Assembly (NCBI RefSeq): GCF_024198255.1
Contig: NZ_JAJVKW010000023.1
Span: 86,553-150,552 of the forward strand
Reading direction: 5' to 3'
DNA length: 64,000 nt
Source: Myxococcus guangdongensis
GTDB taxonomy: Bacteria; Myxococcota; Myxococcia; Myxococcales; Myxococcaceae
The translations under genes and the position numbers were made by a program. Below, piece by piece: positions 53,882 to 62,953 of the stretch; the stretch's first letter is position 1, and each line of letters opens with the position of its first letter. The notes under the pieces were generated by a model. The model was not told the origin of the DNA. It saw only the letters and a list, made by a program, of their open reading frames with translations, and ran no database searches.

Positions 53882-55615
53882 ATGGACCTCGCCACCTCTG
53901 CCGTTACTTCTTCAGACGACACCTCCACTGACTTCGGTCCCGCCACTTTCGCTCATCCACCTGCCGACGCGCCGTCACCGGCTAGCCGACGCGCGAAGAA
54001 CGAGCACCGTCCGGCAGCCATCGAGCTGCGGCTGAATGTGGTCGATGTCGATGTCCTCGCCGAGCTGTACAGGCTCAAGGCACCAGAGGATCGGACCGCG
54101 TACGCGCTGAATGCGATCCGCATCGGAGTGCTGGCCCTGCGGAGCGCCGCGGGTCAGCTGGATGCCGCGGCGATGAAGGAGGCGGGAGCGAAGCTGCTCT
54201 CGGACGTGAAGGAGCTCCTCACCGCGCGCGGGCAGGAGCTCACCGGCGCGCTGGCACAGTCACTCTCAAGCTATCTGGACCCGAAGACAGGCGCGTTGCA
54301 GGAGCGGTTCCAGGGCATTCTGCGCAAGGATGGCGAGTTGGACCGCCTCCTCCAAGCGCACGTGGGTGGCGAAGACTCGGTGCTGGCAAAGAGTCTGGCG
54401 CGTCACCTTGGGGAAGGGAGCCCCATCTTCAAGCTACTCTCACCGACAGATGCTACTGGGCTGAAGGCGCAGGTGGAGAGGACGCTGGAAGGTGCGCTCG
54501 CGGCGCAGCGGACCGAAATCTTGAAGCAGTTCTCCCTCGATGCGAAGGACTCTGCGCTCTCGCGGCTCGTAAATGAGCTGAAAGCGCGTCAGGCGGAACT
54601 CACGAGCGAACTTAAAGGCCAGGTGGGCGAAGTCGTGAGGGAGTTCAGCCTCGACAACGAGGACGGTGCGCTCACCCGGCTCGTGGCCCAGGTAGACCGG
54701 GCGCAGAAGCGCATCGCGGACGAATTTACCACCGAGAATGAACAGTCGGCGCTCTCGAAGATGTCGAAGCTGCTCGCGCAGGCAAATGACCACATCGAGA
54801 AGAACCTGACCCTGGACGATGAAGAAAGCGCCCTCTTCCGAATGAAGCGCGAGCTCATGGGCTCCCTCTCGGAGATGCAAAAGCGCAACACCGACTTCCA
54901 GCAAGCGGTGCTGCTCGCGGTGGAGAGCCTCCAGAAGAAGAGGCAGCACGATGCGAAGACGCCTGAGCACGGGAAGACGTTCGAGGCCGCGCTTGGCGAG
55001 TACCTCGCCAAAGAGGCCGGAAGTGCCGGAGATGTGCTGGAAGCAACCGGAGCCACCCCTGGGACGATCAAGCACAAGAAGGCGGGCGACTTTGTCCTTA
55101 CACTGAGCGAGGAGTCGCAGGCACCCGGCGCTCGTATCGTGTTCGAGGCGAAGGACAAGGCAGGTGTGACGATGAAAGCGGCCCTACAAGAGCTCGAAGA
55201 GGCACTGACGAATCGAGAGGCGCAGATCGGAGTCTTCGTCTACGGCAAGGCCGTTGCCCCCGACGGTGTGCCCACATTCAGCCGCTACGGCAGCCGCATC
55301 CTGGTGGTGTGGGACGCAGAGGACACCTCCACCGATGTCTTCTTGAAGGCGGCCATCTCCACTTGCCGCGCGCTCGCGGTGGCCGAGACAAAGGAGAAGG
55401 CGGAGCTGTCGGACGCAGTCGACGTCATTCAGAAAGCCACGCGCGCGGTCGAAAAGCAGGCCGAGAACTTGGAACAACTCAAGACGTGGGCCGAAACCTC
55501 GCGCTCGAGCGCCGAGAAGATCATCGACCGCGTCGAGAAGATGCGGACCGACTTCACGAGGCAGGTGGAAGCCCTCGACGAGGCTGTCGCGGCATTGAAG
55601 AGCTCACAGGGGTGA
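53882..55615 (+). CDS. Coiled-coil protein with PD-(D/E)XK-like C-terminal domain
   Basis: 577 aa. After a disordered N-terminus, residues about 45-110 look like a small helical domain. Residues 215-320 are long helices with four copies of a motif: FSLDAKDSALSRL, FSLDNEDGALTRL, FTTENEQSALSKM, LTLDDEESALFRM. Weaker copies occur before them. The C-terminal domain (about 370-510) has D403 in KKAGDFVLTL and E422-x-K424 in IVFEAKDKAG, the order of a PD-(D/E)XK nuclease core; it resembles DUF2130/RmuC-like proteins. A further coiled coil ends the protein. Probably part of the sigma-54-controlled defence unit. Confidence 0.72.
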   Translation: MDLATSAVTSSDDTSTDFGPATFAHPPADAPSPASRRAKNEHRPAAIELRLNVVDVDVLAELYRLKAPEDRTAYALNAIRIGVLALRSAAGQLDAAAMKEAGAKLLSDVKELLTARGQELTGALAQSLSSYLDPKTGALQERFQGILRKDGELDRLLQAHVGGEDSVLAKSLARHLGEGSPIFKLLSPTDATGLKAQVERTLEGALAAQRTEILKQFSLDAKDSALSRLVNELKARQAELTSELKGQVGEVVREFSLDNEDGALTRLVAQVDRAQKRIADEFTTENEQSALSKMSKLLAQANDHIEKNLTLDDEESALFRMKRELMGSLSEMQKRNTDFQQAVLLAVESLQKKRQHDAKTPEHGKTFEAALGEYLAKEAGSAGDVLEATGATPGTIKHKKAGDFVLTLSEESQAPGARIVFEAKDKAGVTMKAALQELEEALTNREAQIGVFVYGKAVAPDGVPTFSRYGSRILVVWDAEDTSTDVFLKAAISTCRALAVAETKEKAELSDAVDVIQKATRAVEKQAENLEQLKTWAETSRSSAEKIIDRVEKMRTDFTRQVEALDEAVAALKSSQG

Positions 55616-56135
55616 ACGGTGCTACTACGGCGCACCATCCCGCTGGGCGTCTTCGCCGACTCCTCAGGGGCGGGCATGCGCAAGGCTCTGGCGCCCATCA
55701 CAACACCCGGTGGACCCTGTCGGCGCCACCCCAGCTATGCGGCTTCGACCTGTTGCCGCTCCGGGACCCTCACCCTATGGGTCCATGAGTTCCTCCAGCC
55801 CAGGCATCAAACAACTTCCCTGACACAGGCGTACGTCACGAGCCTGTCACAGCCACGCTCACGAGGCTTGCCTGGAGGCCCACCCCTCGGGGTGCAGACC
55901 GACCTCCGGCCCTTGTATCGCGCGCAGAAATCCTTGGGCTTCTCGTTCTCCAAGAACTCCGCGTGACCGCATGGACAGGACTGCCACCTTCTTTCGATGA
56001 CACCCGACGATCCCAACCATTTCACGGCAAATTTCCCGTGCCATGACAGTCGATTGCGCTTCGCACATCAGGGTCCTTCACATGGCCGATTCCCGGACCT
56101 CCAGTCCGGTGCGTCGACACCCCGACTGAAACACC
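55616..56135. other. Gene-poor stretch right of the defence island
   Basis: 520 bp without a convincing gene. A 72-codon minus-strand frame (55807-56025) contains a CPCGH...C...C pattern and could be the remains of a zinc-ribbon protein. It has no ribosome-binding site or support from codon use. Confidence 0.4.
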
Positions 56136-59051
56136 ATGACTCCATTCCGAAGTCTGTGGCTCGCGGCCGCCCTGCTGATGGCCGCCTGCGAAACGACTGA
56201 GCTCGCGCAGCCCGACGACGTACAGGATGTGACGACGGCCCAGGGCCTCTCCACGCTCTCCGTGCGAGGAACCACCAGCGCGAGCGCCCTGGCCGCCACC
56301 ACCCTCTCCATCCCCACCCCCGTCGGTACGGCCGCCGGAGATGTGCTGGTGGTGCAGCTGAGCAATCGCGAGGCCGTCACCGCCCTCGCCACCCCACCCG
56401 CTGGCTGGACGCTGCTGCGCTCCGAGCAGAGCGCCTCGGCCATTCGGTCCTGGCTCTTCCTCCGCGTGGCCAGCGCGGCCGAGCCGAGCAGTCACACCTT
56501 CACCCTCGACCTCGCCAGCTCCATGGCGGCCACCCTGGTCGCGGTGTCGGGCGCGGATCCGCTCCAGCCGATCGACGTGCACGTGGGCCAGAAGAATGGC
56601 AACAGCGCGAGCCTCGCGCTGCCCGCCGCCACCACGTCGTCCGCGAACGGCCTCGCAGTGTGGTTCTCGGCCCAGGTCTGGGGAGGCACCGCGTGCCCCG
56701 CGGTCCACACCCCTCCGGCGGGCTTCACCGAACAGCTCGACACCTGCCTCGTCTCGTCGTCGCGCGGCATGCTGCACAGCGCCGCCACCTCGCAGCTCGG
56801 GGCCGCGGGTGCCCAGCCCGCCTTCACCGGCAGCTCCACGCTCCCCAACACCAACATCACGCACGCGGTGGTGCTGCGTCCCCTCCAGCCGCCGGCCACC
56901 CAGGAGATCACCCTCGTCGGCACCACGCACGCGAGCGGCAAGACGGTCACCAGCCTGACCCTCTCGACCCCCACGGGCGTCGCCGCCGGTCACGTGCTCC
57001 TGGCGCACCTCGCGAACCGGAACCAGATCGGCGCCGAGCTGACCCCGCCCGCGGGTTGGACGCTGGTGCGCACCGACATGAGTAGCTGGAGCATCCGCGG
57101 CTGGGTCTTCGTCCGCGTCGCCACCGCCAGCGAGCCCGCCAGCCACACGTTCCAGAGCTCCCTCGCGAGCTACCTCGTCGGCAACCTCGTGGCGTATGCC
57201 GGCGTCAACCCGACCAACCCCATCGACACGCACGCCGGCAAGAGCAACAGCGGCTCGACGGCCTTCACGACGCCGCAGCTGAGCACCTCGAGCGCGGGCG
57301 GGGCCGCCGTCTGGTTCGGCGCGCAGGCGTGGACCGGCGCCGCGTGTCCGACCTCGGCGATCGAGCCCCCCGTGGGCTTCGCCGAGACCTACGACACCTG
57401 CCTGGTGTCCTCGTCCCAGGGCCTCGTCTTCAACGCCGCCTTCATGCCCCTCGCCGGTGCCGGCCTCCAGAGACCGTTCAACGGGAGCTCGACGTTCGCC
57501 GAGACCAACGTCGCGCAGGTCGTCGCCCTTCGCCGCGCCGAGGTCGCACCGCCCTCGGGGGTCGCGTTGCGTGGGAGCTCGCGCCACAGCGGCCTGTCGC
57601 TCGCTTCGCTGTCGATCCCCAAGCCGACGGGGACCGCGGCCAACGACGCGCTCATCGCGCGGGTGAGTGTGCGCAACAACATCTCCGCGACCGTCACGCC
57701 GCCCGCCGGCTGGACGTTCCTGCGCTCGGAGCAGAGCGCCTTTGCCATCCGCACCTGGATCTTCTACCGCGTCGCGGGCGCCTCCGAGCCCGCGAGCTAC
57801 ACGTTCGGACTGGACGCGACCACCCACATGGCGGGGAGCGTGGAGGCCTTCAGCGGCGTCGATCCGGTCCAGCCCATCGACGTGCACGCGGGCCAGAAGA
57901 ACGGCGACTCCGCGTCGTTCACCGTGCCCGACGTGGTGACCGGCAGCGCGGGTGGGCTCGCCGTCTGGTACGGCTCACAGGTCTGGCCGGACGCCACCTG
58001 CCCTGCCACCGGCATCGAGCCGCCGCTCGGCTTCACCGAGGCCTTCGACGCGTGCCTGGGTCACGCCAACGGACTGCTCTTCAATGCGGCCTACCGGTCG
58101 CTCACCGCGCCGGGTCTCCAGACGGGCCTCTCCGGCAGCTCCGCGTTCGTGCAGACCAACACCGCGCACGTCGTCGTCCTGCGCGCCGCCAACGCCCCCT
58201 CCTGCGTGGTCGGCGACACGTACGCGACCACCTTCACGCTCCAGGGCACCGTGACCGCGCCGCAAATCGTGGAGCCCTCGGGCCTGGCCGCGAGCCGCGT
58301 GGTCGGCAACGCGCTCTACGTGCACAACGAGGACACCACCGCCATCGTCGCGATCAACACCCTCAACGCGAGCACCCTCGGAACGTTCAACGTGACCAAC
58401 GTGACGCCGGCCGACTGGGAGGACCTCGCGACCGGGCCCTGCCCGAGCGGCTCGTGCATCTTCATCGGTGACATCGGGAAGTGGAGCGCCAACTTCCCTC
58501 CGGGTGGCAGCCCCACGTCGTTCACCATCTACCGCGTGCCCGAGCCGGATCTCGCCAACGGCCAGACCTCGGGGGGGCTCGTCGCCGAGGCCTTCCCATT
58601 CGTCTATCCGGACGGCTCGAAGGACGCGGAGTCGCTGATGGTGCACCCCACCACCGGGGACATCTACGTCGTCACCAAGGACGGGGCCTCGGGGAAGAGC
58701 GGCGTGTACAAGTTCCCCCGGCCGCTGACGCCGGGTGTGCAGGCCACGCTGATCCACGTCCACACCATCCAGCTGCCGCTGAACGGAGACGCCAACTTCT
58801 CGGCCGCGACCGCGGCGGCGATCCACCCCTGCGCGGATCGCTTCCTCCTTCGCACCTACCGCACTGTCTACGAGTTCCGTGCGACACCGGGACTTGGCTT
58901 CGAGTCCGCCGTCTTCGCGACGCCCGTCGCGCTGACCGACACCGCCGAGGGCCAGGGTGAGGCGCTCGAGTACGAGGCCAACGGCGCGAGCTACTTCACG
59001 ATGAGCGAGAGCCCCTCGCCCTTCAGGCTCAAGCGCGTGCCCCTGCGGTAG
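56136..59051 (+). CDS. Large lipoprotein with three tandem lectin-like domains and a C-terminal beta-propeller-like region
   Basis: 971 aa. Lipoprotein signal MTPFRSLWLAAALLMAAC. Three tandem domains of about 210 residues (about 40-245, 250-460, 465-680) repeat the same order: LSIPTPVGTAAGDVLVVQLS, TPPAGWTLLRSEQSA, WxFxRVA...EPxSxTF, ADPxxPIDxHxGQKNG, PPxGFTExxDTCL, GSSTxxxTNxxHVVxLR. The last about 270 residues (SGLAASRVVGNALYVHNEDT, DWEDLATGPC, FIGDIGKW, EALEYEANG) look like a WD/NHL-type propeller. Cell-surface binding or adhesion is likely; no enzyme motif is visible. Confidence 0.8.
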   Translation: MTPFRSLWLAAALLMAACETTELAQPDDVQDVTTAQGLSTLSVRGTTSASALAATTLSIPTPVGTAAGDVLVVQLSNREAVTALATPPAGWTLLRSEQSASAIRSWLFLRVASAAEPSSHTFTLDLASSMAATLVAVSGADPLQPIDVHVGQKNGNSASLALPAATTSSANGLAVWFSAQVWGGTACPAVHTPPAGFTEQLDTCLVSSSRGMLHSAATSQLGAAGAQPAFTGSSTLPNTNITHAVVLRPLQPPATQEITLVGTTHASGKTVTSLTLSTPTGVAAGHVLLAHLANRNQIGAELTPPAGWTLVRTDMSSWSIRGWVFVRVATASEPASHTFQSSLASYLVGNLVAYAGVNPTNPIDTHAGKSNSGSTAFTTPQLSTSSAGGAAVWFGAQAWTGAACPTSAIEPPVGFAETYDTCLVSSSQGLVFNAAFMPLAGAGLQRPFNGSSTFAETNVAQVVALRRAEVAPPSGVALRGSSRHSGLSLASLSIPKPTGTAANDALIARVSVRNNISATVTPPAGWTFLRSEQSAFAIRTWIFYRVAGASEPASYTFGLDATTHMAGSVEAFSGVDPVQPIDVHAGQKNGDSASFTVPDVVTGSAGGLAVWYGSQVWPDATCPATGIEPPLGFTEAFDACLGHANGLLFNAAYRSLTAPGLQTGLSGSSAFVQTNTAHVVVLRAANAPSCVVGDTYATTFTLQGTVTAPQIVEPSGLAASRVVGNALYVHNEDTTAIVAINTLNASTLGTFNVTNVTPADWEDLATGPCPSGSCIFIGDIGKWSANFPPGGSPTSFTIYRVPEPDLANGQTSGGLVAEAFPFVYPDGSKDAESLMVHPTTGDIYVVTKDGASGKSGVYKFPRPLTPGVQATLIHVHTIQLPLNGDANFSAATAAAIHPCADRFLLRTYRTVYEFRATPGLGFESAVFATPVALTDTAEGQGEALEYEANGASYFTMSESPSPFRLKRVPLR

Positions 59052-59074
59052 GGCCGCGTCGACACGCCGAGGAG

Positions 59075-59115
59075 CAAGGCCGGTCGTGGGGCACGCCCCC
59101 ATGGCCGGCCTCGCT
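59075..59115 (+). terminator. Hairpin after the lipoprotein gene
   Basis: Inverted repeat around GGCCGGTCGTGGGG / CCCCCATGGCCGGCC about 25 bp after the stop. No U-run, but the stem is long and stable. Confidence 0.55.
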
Positions 59116-59219
59116 GTTCCGAGCTGGGAGTTCGCGCTCGGTGCCGCCGTTCACACGGCGTCTCACCTGAAGCCCAGGCACACTCGCGGACCGGAGCATG
59201 AGCGGTGAGCGGTGAGCGT

Positions 59220-59430
59220 CAAGGTAGCGGGGCCGAGACGGACCGGGCCTGCTGGCGTCCAGTTGCGCGTGACGCGGCTCCATCGCTCGGGGTGACGGGC
59301 TCGGCGTCGAGCAAGGAGCGCAGCTTCGCGACCGAAGTGCCTGTCGTCGGGCGTGACGAAGCGGATGGCGGAGTGTCGGTGCTCGGTGTTGTACCCGTCC
59401 ACGAAGCACTGCACGTCATACCCGGCATCC
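59220..59430 (-). pseudogene. Remnant of an IS3-family transposase
   Basis: Minus-strand translation gives CFVDGYNTEHRHSAIRFVTP, then DDRHFGREAALLARRRARHP and ERWSRVTRNWTPAGPVRL. This is the C-terminal end of an IS3/IS2-type rve integrase (W/G-YNTEHxHSAIRFVTPxxRH). Upstream transposase domains and the second ORF are missing, a few residues are deleted before RARHPERW, and no terminal inverted repeats were seen. It is a decayed fragment. Confidence 0.8.
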
Positions 59431-59611
59431 TCTGCGCGCCAGCCTCGACTCCGAGTCAGGCGTGGACACATGCGCGGCGTTGCTTCTCTTCTCGCCGTGG
59501 AAACCGACGGTGGGGTTGCCCTTGTCGTCTGGAGGCTCCTGATTCACCAGGTCAGGAGCCCCTGCTCCGGTGCGGGAGGTCGTCCCCGCACCGGAGTCTT
59601 CCAGCAGCGTG

Positions 59612-60358
59612 CTAGCTCACGGGCACCGTCCCGCCGTCGATGACGTACTCCGCCCCGGTGATCGCGCTCGCCCGGTCCGAGACGAGAAACCCGATCAGCT
59701 CGGCGACCTCGGCCGGACGCGCGGGGCGCCCGAGAGGGATTCCGCCGAGCGAGCGCATCACGAGCTCCTTCGCGCCCGCCTCGTCGGTGCCGTTCTTCGC
59801 CGCGATCTCGCTCATGAATCCGACGGAGGCCTCGGTCTCGACCCAGCCCGGTGACACGCGATTCACGCGCACGCCCTGCGGCGCGACCTCCTTCGAGAGC
59901 GCCTTGCTGTAGTTCGAGAGCGCGGCCTTGGCCGAGGCATACGCGGTCGTCGCTTCATGAAGCGGCATCTGCCGCTGGATCGACGTCACGTGCACGACCG
60001 CGCCGGTCCGGCGCTCGCGCATTCCGGGGACCAGTGCCCGGTCCAGACGCACCGCCGCCATCAGGTTCAGGTCGATCGTCTTCTGCCACGCGTCGTCGTC
60101 GAGGACGGAGAAGCCGCCCGCCGGGGCCGACGTTCCACCCACGACGTGGACCAGGATGTCCACTGCTCCGGCGGCCTTCACGACGCGCTCGCAGCCCTCG
60201 GCCGTGGCGACATCGGCGGCGATGAAGCCCTCGCCCGTCCCCTCCCGCGCGGTCGTCAGCACCGTCGCGCCGGCCTCGCGCAGCCATGCGACCACCGCCT
60301 TGCCGATGCCCTTCGTTCCGCCCGTCACGAGCGCGCGCTTCCCCTCTAGCTCTCTCAT
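59612..60358 (-). CDS. Short-chain dehydrogenase/reductase
   Basis: 248 aa from ATG 60358. Classical SDR: cofactor motif TGGTKGIG (about 12-19), acidic-loop region and NAG-equivalent VHVVGGTSAP, catalytic Ser in VHVTSIQRQ, YASAK (Tyr-x-x-x-Lys, about 154-158), C-terminal GAEYVIDGGTVPV. NAD(P)-dependent oxidoreductase of unknown substrate. The NTF2-like gene lies 41 bp upstream in the same direction, with LysR divergent, so the pair is probably LysR-controlled. Confidence 0.93.
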   Translation of the reverse strand: MRELEGKRALVTGGTKGIGKAVVAWLREAGATVLTTAREGTGEGFIAADVATAEGCERVVKAAGAVDILVHVVGGTSAPAGGFSVLDDDAWQKTIDLNLMAAVRLDRALVPGMRERRTGAVVHVTSIQRQMPLHEATTAYASAKAALSNYSKALSKEVAPQGVRVNRVSPGWVETEASVGFMSEIAAKNGTDEAGAKELVMRSLGGIPLGRPARPAEVAELIGFLVSDRASAITGAEYVIDGGTVPVS

Positions 60359-60399
60359 CACGTCATCTCCTTCCACAGGGTTGAAATGGGCATCACGGC

Positions 60400-60711
60400 T
60401 CACGCGCCGATGCTCAAAGCCGAGATCCGCTCGCCCTTCATCCGGAACTCGAAGGTGAGCGTGATGGGACTGCCGGGAAACTGGCCCGTCACTCTCGCGC
60501 GAACCGCGCAGGCATCGCCCTTCGCGTTCACCTCGAGCGGCAGCGCGACGGCCTGGTACTTCACCTGAGATTCACGCCACCATTCATCGATGGCCGCATG
60601 CCCGACATGCCGATGTCCCTCATCCTCGACAACGGCATCGGGCTCGAAGGCGTGGAGCGGCGTGGCACTGCCCGCGTCGAAATAGGCTCGAATGCATGGG
60701 TGCATTGTCAT
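60400..60711 (-). CDS. NTF2/SnoaL-like small protein
   Basis: 103 aa from ATG 60711 (MTMHPCIRAYFDAG). Cone-shaped NTF2-like fold: FEPDAVVEDEGHRHVGHAAI, DEWWRESQVKYQAVALPLEV, ITLTFEFRMKGERISALSI. Such proteins bind small molecules or act as isomerases, often next to SDRs in detoxification or secondary metabolism. Divergent from the LysR gene. Confidence 0.82.
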   Translation of the reverse strand: MTMHPCIRAYFDAGSATPLHAFEPDAVVEDEGHRHVGHAAIDEWWRESQVKYQAVALPLEVNAKGDACAVRARVTGQFPGSPITLTFEFRMKGERISALSIGA

Positions 60712-60791
60712 GACCCAAGAAGTAAGCCCGCGTGATTGACCGCTCAATAGGGACAAAGCAGGATGCGCCATCCCGAACTACAGGACTATCG

Positions 60792-61694
60792 ATGTATCAA
60801 CCCGGACTGAATGATCTCGATGCCGTCCTCGCCGTCGCTCGCAGGAGCTCGTTTCGCGGCGCGGCCCTCGATCTCGAGATGTCGACGACGGCGATGAGCA
60901 GCGCGATCGCGAAGCTCGAAGCACATCTTGGAGTCCGCCTCTTCAACCGCACGACGCGCAGCGTCTCGCTGACCGACGCCGGCAGAGCGTTCGTCGAGCA
61001 GGTGGCTCCGGGACTCGCGGACATCCGCGGCGCCATGGACGCGGCTCGCTCCCAGCAGGCAAAGCCGTCCGGCATGCTGCGCATCAACACATTCGCGACT
61101 GCGGCGCGCGAGATCCTCGCGCCCTTGGTGCTGGAGTACCTCCGCCGCCATCCGGACGTGCATGTCGACGTCGTGACCGAAGGCCGGCTGGTCGACGTCG
61201 TCGCCGAGGGGTTCGACTTCGGCGTGCGGATGGCGAACCTCGTGCCCACCGACATGATTGCCATTCCGCTGGGGGAGCCCCAACGCCACGCCATCGTCGC
61301 TTCGCCGGCGTACCTGAAGAAGCACGGTCGGCCACGCGTCCCGTCGGACCTCTTCCGTCATCGGTGTATCCGGGTGCGCTTGCCGAACGGCAGCCTCTTC
61401 CGGTGGGAGCTCCGCAAGCGGGGGCAGACGGCCCTGATCGACGTGACGGGGCCCATCACGCTGGACGAGGCCAGCCTCTCGCGGACCGCCGTCCTGGAGG
61501 GCATCGGACTCGGCTTCTTCATGGAGCCGGACGTGCGAGGCGACATCGAAGCGGGACGCCTCGTTCGCGTGCTCGAGGACTGGACGCCGGAGCTCGCTCG
61601 GCTCTGCCTCTACTACCCTGGCCGGCGCAACTCCTCGGCCGCGCACACGGCGTTCGTCGCACTGGCCCGCGAAGTCGCGGCAGCTCGCAAATGA
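60792..61694 (+). CDS. LysR-family transcriptional regulator
   Basis: 300 aa from ATG 60792; an upstream in-frame start at 60732 reads non-conserved sequence. N-terminal winged helix-turn-helix (LDAVLAVARRSSFRGAALDL, MSTTAMSSAIAKLEAHLGVR, LFNRTTRSVSLTDAGRAF) and a C-terminal periplasmic-binding-type effector domain (LRINTFATAAREILAPLVLE, FDFGVRMANLVPTDMIAIPL). It probably controls the divergent NTF2-like/SDR pair. The intergenic region is 80 bp. Confidence 0.93.
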   Translation: MYQPGLNDLDAVLAVARRSSFRGAALDLEMSTTAMSSAIAKLEAHLGVRLFNRTTRSVSLTDAGRAFVEQVAPGLADIRGAMDAARSQQAKPSGMLRINTFATAAREILAPLVLEYLRRHPDVHVDVVTEGRLVDVVAEGFDFGVRMANLVPTDMIAIPLGEPQRHAIVASPAYLKKHGRPRVPSDLFRHRCIRVRLPNGSLFRWELRKRGQTALIDVTGPITLDEASLSRTAVLEGIGLGFFMEPDVRGDIEAGRLVRVLEDWTPELARLCLYYPGRRNSSAAHTAFVALAREVAAARK

Positions 61695-61796
61695 GGCTCG
61701 CCGCATGAAAAATCGTGACGCCAGTCTCACGACTGGCACGACTTCCCGAACAAGTGCCAGAATCGCGCCTGGCAACCCACCAACACTGAGAGCCCA

Positions 61797-62084
61797 ATGA
61801 GTTCCACCAGCCAAGAGATGTATCGACAGGAAGGACTGCGCAACACCGCGACGACGATTGCCATTGAGCTGGAGGCACTGGAGCGATGTGAGAACTGCGA
61901 CGAAGTGAGAGACAATCACTCAGGAATGAAGGACATGGTGCGCGACGAGGCACTCAAGCGTTTCCGCGCCAAGAATCCCAGAATGGACGACTTCCGCGAC
62001 GAACAAGAAGTTGAAGACGCCGTCAAGGGCGCATTCAAAAACGTGCGAGAGGAGTGTGGTTGCGCCAATCAGGGGGATGACTAA
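61797..62084 (+). CDS. Small Cys-containing hypothetical protein
   Basis: 95 aa, rich in Glu, Asp and Arg. Cys pairs RCENCDEV (about 30-33) and ECGC (about 87-90) could bind a metal. No signal peptide or known domain. Codon use is less GC-biased than the neighbours (AAT, AAA, GAA present), which suggests recent acquisition. Confidence 0.55.
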   Translation: MSSTSQEMYRQEGLRNTATTIAIELEALERCENCDEVRDNHSGMKDMVRDEALKRFRAKNPRMDDFRDEQEVEDAVKGAFKNVREECGCANQGDD

Positions 62085-62289
62085 CGCCTCGCCTCAGTGG
62101 TGACCCAAAACCGGCCGATGCAGGTCCCCTGAAAAGCAGCCCGAGGGAGGCCGGAGACCGCCGCATCCGGTGGCCCCTTCAGTCGCGCGGCTTCAGGATG
62201 TCATCCAGGAGCGCCGGTGTTCCCTCCACCCGCCGGGATGGCGACGTGGAATGCCGCGACCTGAACGGCATCACGAGTCCACGCGAGGC

Positions 62290-62814
62290 CCCTCTTCCCG
62301 GCCTGGAACCTCAGCCCGGCCAGGACGTCCAACCCGGCAAGCTCGACCTCGCGCTCGCCTGGAGCGCTGGCTCGCGGGGATGCAGTGAACGCATCGCGGA
62401 GCTGCCGCTCGTCTGAATTGGTCAGCCGGGCTGGGAACGCCAGGGCAGCCTCGGCGGCCAGCCGCTGCCGCTCATCGCCTTCGAGGCGCCGTGCGTGTTC
62501 CGCGAGGCCTGCACCGCCGCGCTCGACCGGAAGGGCATCGCCTGGCGAATCGCCTTCGCGAGCGCGAGCCTCGCGGGCCTGTGGGCGGCGGCCGAGGCGG
62601 GGCTGGGGTGACGCTACGAACAGCCTTCGGCCTGCCCAGGACGCTGACAGTGCTGGAGCCCGGCGCGTCAGGCCTGCCGGCGCGCGGAAGCACTCCGGTC
62701 TTCCTGCTCAGAGCCGAGCGGGAGCCGAGCGAGACCGTGGCCCAACTGGCCAGCATCCTGCGCGAAGCGCTCATCCAGGCGCTGGCCGCGACTCGCGCGC
62801 GACTCGGCGTCTGA
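62290..62814 (+). pseudogene. Decayed LysR-family regulator, effector domain only
   Basis: Frame 2 reads GKLDLALAWSAGSRG...AELPLV, then TGA at 62414-62416 exactly where LysR proteins have the Trp of 'VWIG', then IGQPGWERQGSLGGQPLPLI and FEAPCVFREACTAALDRKGI, AWRIAFASASLAGLWAAAEA. A second stop at about 62609 is followed, in frame 1, by VTLRTAFGLPRTLTVLEPGA and the normal LysR C-terminus ending ATRARLGV. One nonsense change and one frameshift; the DNA-binding N-terminus is absent. The 200 bp before it (62085-62289) hold nothing else recognisable. Confidence 0.8.
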
Positions 62815-62953
62815 AACAGCGCGGACCGGATGATTCCTGACACTCCCTTGTCACGCCTGGAGGGTAGGTACTCCCCATCGCACCGCAGCCTGTAAGAACA
62901 CCCAGGCTGCCCATGCTGATGGACAACACCCTTCTCGCAATCCGGGAGCTCCC

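Noticed and set aside
55807..56025. Minus-strand 72-codon frame with CPCGH motif
   Set aside because: No ribosome-binding site or coding bias; kept only as a comment on the gap.
59029..59409. A second minus-strand gene overlapping the IS3 remnant
   Set aside because: Its translation is an out-of-frame shadow; only the transposase frame is recognisable.
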